From positions 1 through 5,105 of the forward strand of contig JADGAO010000224.1 of assembly GCA_015231995.1 (NCBI GenBank): a stretch of DNA of 5,105 nucleotides, written 5' to 3'. The notes beneath the pieces were generated by a model that saw only the letters and a program-made list of their open reading frames with translations, was not told the origin of the DNA and did no database searches. This DNA is from Nitrospinota bacterium. GTDB taxonomy: Bacteria; Nitrospinota_A; UBA7883; JACRLM01. Position 1 is the stretch's first letter. Each line of letters begins with the position of its first letter. Both the position numbers and the translations under genes were made by a program. Positions 1-4,748 of the stretch are shown here, one piece after another.

Positions 1-24
1 GAACCACTATTTTCCAACCTTCAC

Positions 25-40
25 CGCATAAACCTATGCG
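25..40. repeat. Small perfect inverted repeat (6-bp arms, 4-nt loop)
   Basis: CGCATA at 25-30 and TATGCG at 35-40 are perfect reverse complements separated by AACC. It could form a short hairpin or serve as a protein-binding palindrome. No T-run follows, so an intrinsic terminator is unlikely. A 6-bp match at this distance can also occur by chance. Confidence 0.35.
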
Positions 41-76
41 CCACAATTGAACATCTAGCTCCACCATGGAACAGCC

Positions 77-95
77 ATGCTCCATAAAAGAGCAT
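77..95. repeat. Inverted repeat ATGCTC-N7-GAGCAT, possible activator site
   Basis: ATGCTC at 77-82 and GAGCAT at 90-95 are perfect reverse complements across a 7-bp A/T-rich spacer. The site lies about 125 bp upstream of the sigma-54 candidate's -24 element, within the range where enhancer-binding activators usually sit. That role is inferred from position only. An overlapping pair, ATGGA (66-70) and TCCAT (81-85), adds local symmetry. Confidence 0.3.
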
Positions 96-137
96 AAAAA
101 TTAAGCAGATTTTATTCCTGCGTCCCGCCTTCGTAAT

Positions 138-169
138 TTATCCCATCAATAATAGATTTACCGCATCAA
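138..169 (+). repeat. Direct repeat pair with 20-bp periodicity
   Basis: TTATCCCATCAA (138-149) and TTACCGCATCAA (158-169) match at 10 of 12 positions and start exactly 20 bp apart, about two helical turns. A related string, TCACCGCATAAA, occurs at 21-32. Tandem half-sites two turns apart are typical of response-regulator dimers bound to one face of DNA. They lie roughly 50 to 80 bp upstream of the promoter candidate. Nothing in the window identifies a cognate regulator. Confidence 0.3.
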
Positions 170-216
170 GTTTATCCACTCCGCCAGTTGCGCAAATTCG
201 TTCCTGATGAACATTG

Positions 217-232
217 TGGCGCGGGTGTTGCA
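217..232 (+). promoter_or_regulatory. Candidate sigma-54 (RpoN) -24/-12 promoter
   Basis: TGGCGC (217-222), five bases, then TTGCA (228-232) fits the sigma-54 pattern TGGCAC-N5-TTGCW with one mismatch (A to G in the -24 element). The invariant GG (218-219) and GC (230-231) are at the required spacing. Transcription would begin near 243, leaving a leader of about 60 nt before the cytochrome start at 304. If correct, expression depends on an ATP-driven enhancer-binding activator, and the repeats upstream are candidate sites for it. No comparably good -35/-10 promoter was noticed nearby. Confidence 0.5.
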
Positions 233-303
233 TCCAAAGACAATGTTTTACTTTCACACGCCTGGATATCATGTCCCGGCAAGTTTAATTATCAAGGATT
301 CAA

Positions 304-999
304 ATGATAGCGTTTCGATTTGCCTATTTGTCGTTTGCGTTTTTGCTTGTCTTCACGTCGGCTCTTCCATGCGGTTATTCCGCCGCAGAGTCATCGATTG
401 TAGACGAGATAGCAGAGGAACAACTTCCCGCAAGCGATGACAACCTGACTCCGTCCAAGGATCATCCCGGCCTGTTCGTAAACGGTCAAGGTGAGCTTGT
501 GGATGATCTAGGCACCATCATCAGGCTTTCTGAAAACAAGAACATCTGCATCAAGTGCCATTACGGCAAACACGAGAAGATCGTTGTGGCGTGGGATAAG
601 AGCAAGCACTCCCGCAAAAAAGTTCTTTGCATAAAGTGTCACGGCGGCAATTCGGAGGGTTCAACGCTCAAGGAAGCCAAAGACGAGACGAAGACGAATT
701 TTAAACATATAAAAGAGTCAATGCTCAAGGCCACGGGCGACGTTGTCAAAGAACTCGCTTTCGATTATTGCGGCCAGTGCCACGGGGACAAGTACAGGGA
801 TTGGGAGGCGGGGATTCACGGGAAGAGAACCGGTTTCTGGAACGGAGAGAAGGAGTATTGGGTGTGCATACGGTGCCATGACCCGCACAACCCGAAATTC
901 AAGAAGCGCGTGCCAAAACCACGTCCGCTCAAACCGGATGAGATCGTCTTCAAGAAACCGCAAAACGTGGTCGTCAAAAACATTAAATCCGGCAAATGA
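304..999 (+). CDS. Secreted tetraheme c-type cytochrome
   Basis: The 231-residue product is predicted to be a periplasmic electron carrier that exchanges electrons with the iron-sulfur and NrfD subunits encoded directly downstream. Residues 1-27 look like a Sec signal peptide, with a hydrophobic core at about 6-21 and probable cleavage near Y-S-A/A at 25-28. Four heme-binding CXXCH motifs are visible: CIKCH at 82-86, CIKCH at 109-113, CGQCH at 156-160 and CIRCH at 188-192. H90, H102, H135, H172 and H195 are candidate distal heme ligands. The C-terminus (about 197-231) is lysine- and proline-rich and basic. The ATG at 304 has AAGGA at 294-298 with a 5-nt spacer, and the signal peptide begins right there. 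The TGA stop is followed after 3 nt by the next gene. The role resembles NrfB or DsrJ-type subunits, but the heme count and sequence do not let me assign either name. The electron donor or acceptor is unknown. Confidence 0.92.
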   Translation: MIAFRFAYLSFAFLLVFTSALPCGYSAAESSIVDEIAEEQLPASDDNLTPSKDHPGLFVNGQGELVDDLGTIIRLSENKNICIKCHYGKHEKIVVAWDKSKHSRKKVLCIKCHGGNSEGSTLKEAKDETKTNFKHIKESMLKATGDVVKELAFDYCGQCHGDKYRDWEAGIHGKRTGFWNGEKEYWVCIRCHDPHNPKFKKRVPKPRPLKPDEIVFKKPQNVVVKNIKSGK

Positions 1000-1002
1000 A
1001 CA

Positions 1003-1911
1003 ATGGATGACAAGGAAGACATAACTAGACGGGGCTTCATAAAAGGGGCTGTGGCTGGAGCCGCAAGCCTTGCCGCCACGAACTGTTCGGGCGGCGGCGG
1101 GCTTGGAAGTTTGGAGGCTTTCTTCCAAAGCCACTTCAAGGAAATGGACAAGGAGGAGTTACAACGAACCCTCAAACGTCTTGAGCGCGAATACTCCGAG
1201 AAATACGGAAAGGATTTCGTGGTCAAGGCTGACAAGCCTATTGAGGGAACCTTGTTTGGCTACGGGCTGGACATTTCCCGTTGCATCGGATGCAGAAGAT
1301 GCGTATACGCTTGCGTGGAAGAGAACAATCAGTCGCGTGACCCGCAGATTCATTGGATAACAGTTTTACGCTTCAAAAAAGGCGAGAAGTGGCTGGAGCT
1401 TGAGGAGGCCGACAAATACTATGAGGCGGAGAAGGTTCCAGAAGATGGATATTTTTACGTTCCTGTTTCGTGCCAGCAGTGCGAGAAGGCTCCTTGCACA
1501 AAGGTTTGTCCCGTGCAAGCGACCTGGAAAGAACCTGACGGGATAATCGTCATAGACTACAACTGGTGCATTGGTTGTCGATACTGCATGGCGGCCTGCC
1601 CTTATGGGGCAAGGCATTTCAACCTTACGGACCCAGGAGTTCCCGCTGAGGAAACTAACCCCAACACGCACTATCTTGGCAACAGGCCGCGTCCGAGGGG
1701 CGTGGTGGAAAAGTGCACATTTTGCATTCAACGCACCAGGAACGGGCGCTACCCCGCGTGCGCGGAGGTGTGTCCCGCTGGAGCCAGAAAATTCGGCAAT
1801 CTGCTCGACCCGAACAGCGAAATACGCTATCTGATAGAGAAAAAGCGGGTGTTCAGGCTAAAAGAAGACCTCAACACCCTGCCGAAATTCTTCTATTTCA
1901 TCTCGCTATAA
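1003..1911 (+). CDS. Tat-exported 4x[4Fe-4S] ferredoxin-like subunit (NrfC/DsrO/HybA type)
   Basis: This 302-residue subunit should carry electrons through four [4Fe-4S] clusters between a quinone-reactive NrfD partner and the cytochrome. The N-terminus has a twin-arginine signal, T-R-R-G-F-I-K at residues 8-14, followed by an Ala/Gly-rich hydrophobic stretch (15-26), so it is exported folded by Tat. Sixteen cysteines fall in the four classical groups: C94/97/100/104, C157/160/165/169, C189/192/195/199 and C238/241/253/257. This is the pattern of DmsB/NrfC/HybA/DsrO proteins. C28 followed by S-G-G-G-G could be a non-canonical lipidation site, since Asn at -1 is unusual. There is no C-terminal membrane anchor like that of HybA. 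The start lacks a clear ribosome-binding site and lies 3 nt after the cytochrome stop in the same frame, so translational coupling is likely. The next gene begins 29 nt downstream. Confidence 0.93.
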   Translation: MDDKEDITRRGFIKGAVAGAASLAATNCSGGGGLGSLEAFFQSHFKEMDKEELQRTLKRLEREYSEKYGKDFVVKADKPIEGTLFGYGLDISRCIGCRRCVYACVEENNQSRDPQIHWITVLRFKKGEKWLELEEADKYYEAEKVPEDGYFYVPVSCQQCEKAPCTKVCPVQATWKEPDGIIVIDYNWCIGCRYCMAACPYGARHFNLTDPGVPAEETNPNTHYLGNRPRPRGVVEKCTFCIQRTRNGRYPACAEVCPAGARKFGNLLDPNSEIRYLIEKKRVFRLKEDLNTLPKFFYFISL

Positions 1912-1926
1912 GTGTTGATGCGGCGT

Positions 1927-1933
1927 AAGGGAG
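1927..1933 (+). promoter_or_regulatory. Ribosome-binding site that fixes a TTG start
   Basis: AAGGGAG lies 7 nt upstream of TTG at 1941. The first in-frame ATG of the NrfD gene would fall inside the first transmembrane helix (residue 32), so the TTG with this strong site is the only sensible start. Confidence 0.75.
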
Positions 1934-1940
1934 ATCGGCC

Positions 1941-3152
1941 TTGAAACAAAAGATAAGACATTTCAGGATAGCGGCGGCGGAAGTCGTCAAAGGCGGAAAA
2001 TTGTATTACGCATGGGTGTCGTTCCTGCTACTCATGATAGCAGTGGGGATATACGCATACACTGTTCAGGCGCGCAACGGGTTCATCGTAACGGGGATAC
2101 GCGATCAAGTTTCGTGGGGCTTTTACATATCCAACTTCACGTTTCTTGTCGGCGTGGCGGCGGCGGCCGTCCTGCTAGTGCTCCCAGCTTATCTTTACCA
2201 CTTCAAGCCGATAAAAGAGATAGCGTTCCTTGGGGAGATGATGGCCATCACAGCTATCTGCATGTGTATTATGTTTGTGACGGCCGACCTTGGCCACCCG
2301 GAGCGTGTATGGCATATGCTACCTTTCATCGGCAGGCCCAACTTCCCAAGCTCCATGCTCACATGGGATGTCATAGTACTGAACGGCTACCTTATCATCA
2401 ACGCTGTTATATTCTTTTACGTCCTCTACAAGATATACGCAGGCGAAGATTACTCCAGCATATTTCCGCTCATCATCCTTTCCATCCCCTGGGCCATCAG
2501 CATTCACACGGTGACGGCGTTCCTGTATAACGGGCTTTCGGCGAGACCGTTCTGGAACGCTTCTATCCTGGCTCCCAGGTTTTTGGCGTCGGCGTTCTGC
2601 TCCGGGCCTGCGCTGATGATTCTCGTGTTCCAGCTAGTGCGGAAGTTGACAAAGACAAACATCGAAAACGCCGCCATCCTCAAGCTGTCGGAGTTGATCG
2701 CATATACGATGGGAGTCAACATATTCCTGCTCGGTTGCGAGGTGTTTAAGGAGATGTATACTGACAACGTCCATCTGGCTCCACTCAAATACCTGTATGT
2801 GGGCCTGCATGGCCACTCGAACCTGACGCCGTGGATATGGCTTGCGACCACGCTCAATGTCTCAAGTTTTTTCATATTCCTGTCAAGCCGGTACATGAAA
2901 GGGCTGACCCTCGTCAATATCGCGTGTGGCATGACAATCATCGGTGTTTATATAGAAAAGGGGTTCGGGCTTGTTATCCCCGGCTTTACCCCAGACACGC
3001 TGGGAGAGATATACGAGTATGTCCCCACCCGCGTTGAAGTGATGGTTGCCCTTGGCATATGGGCCGCAGGCGCGCTTATATACACGCTACTTCTCAAGTT
3101 CACGCTCCCCATTTACAGAGGTGAACTCCGACACAATAAATCGCCGGACTAG
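1941..3152 (+). CDS. NrfD/PsrC-family quinone-interacting membrane subunit (ten helices)
   Basis: The 403-residue integral membrane protein is the likely quinone/quinol-reactive anchor of the complex formed with the two preceding products. Ten hydrophobic helices can be read at roughly 22-42, 57-85, 94-114, 142-166, 173-196, 209-233, 248-270, 298-316, 322-347 and 364-388. That is the ten-helix form of the family (HybB/DsrP-like), longer than eight-helix PsrC/NrfD. Family signatures are D-L-G-H-P-E-R-V-W-H at 116-125, P-S-S-M-L-T-W-D at 136-143, H-T-V-T-A-F at 189-194 and L-S-A-R-P-F-W at 199-205. Translation starts at TTG with AAGGGAG 7 nt upstream. It is the last gene of the operon, ending in TAG 57 bp before the convergent mogA end. 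The family contains both quinol-oxidising and quinone-reducing members, and the direction of electron flow cannot be read from the sequence. Confidence 0.95.
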   Translation: MKQKIRHFRIAAAEVVKGGKLYYAWVSFLLLMIAVGIYAYTVQARNGFIVTGIRDQVSWGFYISNFTFLVGVAAAAVLLVLPAYLYHFKPIKEIAFLGEMMAITAICMCIMFVTADLGHPERVWHMLPFIGRPNFPSSMLTWDVIVLNGYLIINAVIFFYVLYKIYAGEDYSSIFPLIILSIPWAISIHTVTAFLYNGLSARPFWNASILAPRFLASAFCSGPALMILVFQLVRKLTKTNIENAAILKLSELIAYTMGVNIFLLGCEVFKEMYTDNVHLAPLKYLYVGLHGHSNLTPWIWLATTLNVSSFFIFLSSRYMKGLTLVNIACGMTIIGVYIEKGFGLVIPGFTPDTLGEIYEYVPTRVEVMVALGIWAAGALIYTLLLKFTLPIYRGELRHNKSPD

Positions 3153-3209
3153 GGCGGAATCGTTAAATGGCGCGTCGAAAGGCGAACTTCAAACGGTCTT
3201 GCATTCTAA
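3153..3209. other. Short convergent intergenic gap
   Basis: This 57-bp gap separates the stop codons of the NrfD gene (plus strand) and mogA (minus strand). I looked for a bidirectional terminator and saw neither a strong GC-rich hairpin nor a T-run on either strand. Transcription from each operon may therefore read into the other, or termination may be factor-dependent. Confidence 0.5.
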
Positions 3210-3728
3210 TCATGTAGCGCAATCGGACGGATCGCCTTTCATCTTCGCCACTCCGTGGATGACGGCCTCCAGCACAAATGAAAGGTTTTCTACCGCCGCC
3301 TTGGGGCTTCCGGGGAGGTTTATTATCATCGTCCTTTTTCTTATTCCGGCGACTCCTCGCGCAAGCGCGGCGCGTGGCGTGATTTTAAGCGACATGGCCC
3401 TCATCGCCTCCGGTATCCCCAATATGGCCCGATCCAGCAGAGGCCCTGTGGCCTCCGGCGTGACATCGCGTGGATGAAGGCCGGTTCCGCCCGCTGTGAG
3501 GATAAGGTCGAACATGCCGGAATCGGCCCATTCTGTTATCGCGGAGCTTATATCCACAATCTCGTCGGGAGTCACTTTTACGGCGGTTATGCGTATAGGT
3601 GTATTTTGCAAGGCTTGCCTGAGGGCCGGTTCACATTTGTCTGCCCGGACGCCGGAGCTGGCCCTGTCGCTGACAACAAGCAGGGCTGTTGATATTCCCT
3701 CTTCAGAACGCATGGAGGATAGCGGCAT
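3210..3728 (-). CDS. mogA: Molybdopterin adenylyltransferase, MogA/MoaB family
   Basis: The 172-residue protein should bind molybdopterin and adenylylate it, the step before molybdenum insertion in the cytoplasm. It spans a typical MogA-type length. Visible motifs are L-L-V-V-S-D-R at 16-22, the signature G-G-T-G-L-H-P-R-D-V-T-P-E-A at 80-93, and N-L-P-G-S-P-K at 137-143. I chose ATG at 3728 because it overlaps the stop of the tatA-like frame (TGATG), a coupled junction. A TTG three bases upstream and an ATG at 3713 are alternatives. No clear ribosome-binding site precedes any of them, so translation probably relies on ribosomes arriving from the upstream frame. The gene ends in TGA, evidence for a standard code. 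It is the last gene of the mobB - tatA-like - mogA operon. MoaB and MogA cannot be told apart confidently here. Confidence 0.93.
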   Translation of the reverse strand: MPLSSMRSEEGISTALLVVSDRASSGVRADKCEPALRQALQNTPIRITAVKVTPDEIVDISSAITEWADSGMFDLILTAGGTGLHPRDVTPEATGPLLDRAILGIPEAMRAMSLKITPRAALARGVAGIRKRTMIINLPGSPKAAVENLSFVLEAVIHGVAKMKGDPSDCAT

Positions 3729-3886
3729 CAATGGGAATTATTCAAATTTTTGGACATATCTTCATCCTTGAAAGAGTCGCAGAAATTGTAAATTCCCTTT
3801 CAAAGTCCAGAACCGATGTCGGCAAGCCGAGGAGCCCCGAACACCACAATGACTATGAGAAGCAGGAATATTGAAGTTCCGAACAT
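3728..3886 (-). pseudogene. tatA: TatA/TatE-like Sec-independent translocase subunit with in-frame TGA
   Basis: This 52-codon frame begins M-F-G-T-S-I and has one hydrophobic helix (about residues 5-16), then the hinge F-G-A-P-R-L at 16-21 and I-G-S-G-L at 24-28. That is the TatA/TatE layout: membrane helix, FG hinge, amphipathic helix. Codon 29 (3802-3800) is TGA where the family usually has glycine in G-L-G-K-G-I. After it the frame resumes K-G-I-Y-N-F and runs, mostly charged, to a TGA at 3730-3728. A GGA-to-TGA change would explain it. The full frame fits its neighbours exactly: ATG follows the mobB TAA with no gap, and the final TGA overlaps mogA's ATG. AAAGAG lies 7 nt before the start. 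As read, the product is only 28 residues and lacks the amphipathic helix, so it is probably inactive. At 52 residues it would still be short for TatA. Sequencing error is the main alternative. Confidence 0.8.
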
Positions 3887-4423
3887 TTAAATACTCTTTC
3901 TAAATCTGGTGATGAATGACTCGACCAGCCACTCCCCGATGCCATCGGCGTCGTCCCTGTGGAAAACTGGCTTTCCGCCGAACCCATGGGAGAAATCAGT
4001 CAGCGTCTCCGCCGTGATAAATCCCATAGTGTGATTATCATTTTTTTCCGGCAGATGGGTAAGGTCTGTAAATTGTAACCGGGGAACAGATTCGCTCTTG
4101 AATCCTTCCATGATGACAATGTCTGCCTTTCCAGCGAACCAACGTTCAATCAGGGCCGGATCAAAAATCTCCTTTGTTTTCTCCGTGAAAAAGAAAAGCC
4201 CATCACCAGCCAGAGCTACGGGGTTTGCCCCGGCCTCTCTGAACCTGTGGGAGTCTTTTCCAGCTGTATCAACATCAACCTGGTGATGACTTCTCTTTAC
4301 TGCTCCCACTCGCAGGCCCCGCCCTGAAACGCCCTGGATAAGCCTTTCGATAAGCGTGGTTTTGCCCGAACCCGAGGATCCAGTGATGGCAAGAATGGGA
4401 AGACTGGGGGTTTCCTGCGACAT
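3887..4423 (-). CDS. mobB: MobB, molybdopterin-guanine dinucleotide biosynthesis GTPase
   Basis: MobB is a P-loop GTP-binding protein that assists MobA in attaching GMP to molybdopterin to make the cofactor of DMSO-reductase-family enzymes. Numbered from ATG at 4423 (178 residues), the Walker A loop G-S-S-G-S-G-K-T-T is at 15-23. It is followed by V-K-R-S-H-H and then D-T-A-G-K-D-S-H-R, matching the MobB signature H-H then D-PGKDS-R. D-I-V-I-M-E-G-F-K is a further conserved block. I prefer the start at 4423 because GGAG (4433-4436) sits 9 nt upstream and the P-loop then lies near the N-terminus as in the family. The in-frame ATG at 4459 would add 12 residues and has only a weak upstream site. 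The TAA stop is followed directly by the tatA-like ATG. MobA is not in the window. Confidence 0.93.
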   Translation of the reverse strand: MSQETPSLPILAITGSSGSGKTTLIERLIQGVSGRGLRVGAVKRSHHQVDVDTAGKDSHRFREAGANPVALAGDGLFFFTEKTKEIFDPALIERWFAGKADIVIMEGFKSESVPRLQFTDLTHLPEKNDNHTMGFITAETLTDFSHGFGGKPVFHRDDADGIGEWLVESFITRFRKSI

Positions 4424-4432
4424 TTCCAAATG

Positions 4433-4436
4433 CTCC
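4433..4436 (-). promoter_or_regulatory. Ribosome-binding site supporting the internal mobB start
   Basis: On the minus strand GGAG stands 9 nt before ATG at 4423. The alternative ATG at 4459 has AAGG 10 nt upstream, or AGG only 2 nt upstream, both poorer fits. Confidence 0.5.
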
Positions 4437-4459
4437 AAATATCCAAGCAAATCTATCAT

Positions 4460-4607
4460 AACCTAACGACCTTGAGCGTGTTTTTTTACACCTCTCGCTA
4501 CACCCGAATTGCCTTACAAATAATGTTACCGGAGAAAAATGGTTTAACTAATGCAACACCATCGTTGCCTCATATTCCAGGTTACCCGGAAAAAGGAGAC
4601 TTGGAGT
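4460..4607. other. Spacer between mobB and the transposase remnants
   Basis: These 148 A/T-rich bases should contain both the promoter of the mobB operon (minus strand) and the left end of the mobile element whose transposase starts at 4608. A short GTGT/ACAC symmetry around a T-run occurs at about 4478-4491. I cannot define a terminal inverted repeat, a target duplication or a convincing -35/-10 pair. The mobB operon may have been cut off from upstream genes by the insertion. Confidence 0.4.
4593..4598 (+). promoter_or_regulatory. Ribosome-binding site of a truncated transposase
   Basis: AAGGAG lies 9 nt before ATG at 4608, a near-consensus site. It shows that the plus-strand fragment starting at 4608 is the genuine 5' end of a gene and not a chance reading frame. 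Confidence 0.6.
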
Positions 4608-4748
4608 ATGGGATTCGCCACAAAAAAAGAGTATCTCGACAAAGTTAAACTACGCTATCGAACCGCGTCCCGCAAGGACAAGCGCGTTGTGCAACGCTTA
4701 GCTCGTTGTATACTTCCATTGGTGTTTTATAGCCGAGGCATTTTCTAG
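4608..4748 (+). pseudogene. N-terminal fragment of an integrase-core type transposase
   Basis: The frame opens with M-G-F-A-T-K-K-E-Y-L and continues L-R-Y-R-T-A-S-R-K-D-K. From memory, this resembles the N-termini of rve/integrase-core transposases that start with an ATK-EYL motif and an RY-ASR-K helix. About 25 residues (to roughly 4682) look native. After that the frame crosses into the oppositely oriented IS30 remnant and ends at TAG 4746-4748 with unrelated residues. A full-length protein of this type would have several hundred residues, so the DNA-binding and catalytic parts are gone. The ribosome-binding site at 4593-4598 supports the start. The family assignment is tentative because so little remains. 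Confidence 0.5.

Larger units (their letters stand above)
1..303. other. Non-coding leader upstream of the cytochrome operon
   Basis: No convincing coding region is seen on either strand in these 303 bases. The stretch is richer in A and T than the genes that follow. It holds a sigma-54 type promoter candidate (217-232), an imperfect direct repeat pair (138-149 and 158-169), and two short inverted repeats (25-40 and 77-95), each listed separately. A self-complementary octamer TTGCGCAA lies at 188-195. Neither inverted repeat is followed by a T-run on either strand, so there is no sign of a terminator for a gene entering from the left. The most likely role is regulation of the operon that starts at 304. 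Confidence 0.6.

Noticed and set aside
25..95. CRISPR or tandem repeat array in the leader
   Set aside because: The inverted and direct repeats are short, differ from one another and lack regular spacers.
207..440. 77-residue plus-strand reading frame overlapping the cytochrome start
   Set aside because: It covers the promoter candidate, runs out of frame through the signal peptide region of the cytochrome, and shows no recognisable domain.
718..1235. Long minus-strand reading frames opposite the cytochrome and iron-sulfur genes
   Set aside because: They are antisense to strongly supported genes with conserved heme and cluster motifs, and their translations look like nothing recognisable.
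2012..2530. 172-residue plus-strand reading frame inside the NrfD gene
   Set aside because: The parallel frame encodes ten membrane helices with family motifs. This one is a compositional by-product.
3153..3209. Bidirectional terminator between the convergent operons
   Set aside because: No stable hairpin with a T-run could be found on either strand.
3046..3477. 143-residue plus-strand reading frame bridging the NrfD gene end and mogA
   Set aside because: It is out of frame with NrfD and antisense to the conserved core of mogA, so it is a shadow.
3800..3802. Genome-wide UGA recoding to glycine, as in Gracilibacteria, to explain the tatA TGA
   Set aside because: The cytochrome and mogA both end plausibly at TGA, the large genes contain no internal TGA, and recoding would fuse the cytochrome to the Tat-targeted iron-sulfur protein.
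3800..3802. Selenocysteine codon in tatA
   Set aside because: The position is normally glycine in the family, TatA has no redox role, and I saw no convincing SECIS-like hairpin directly after the TGA.
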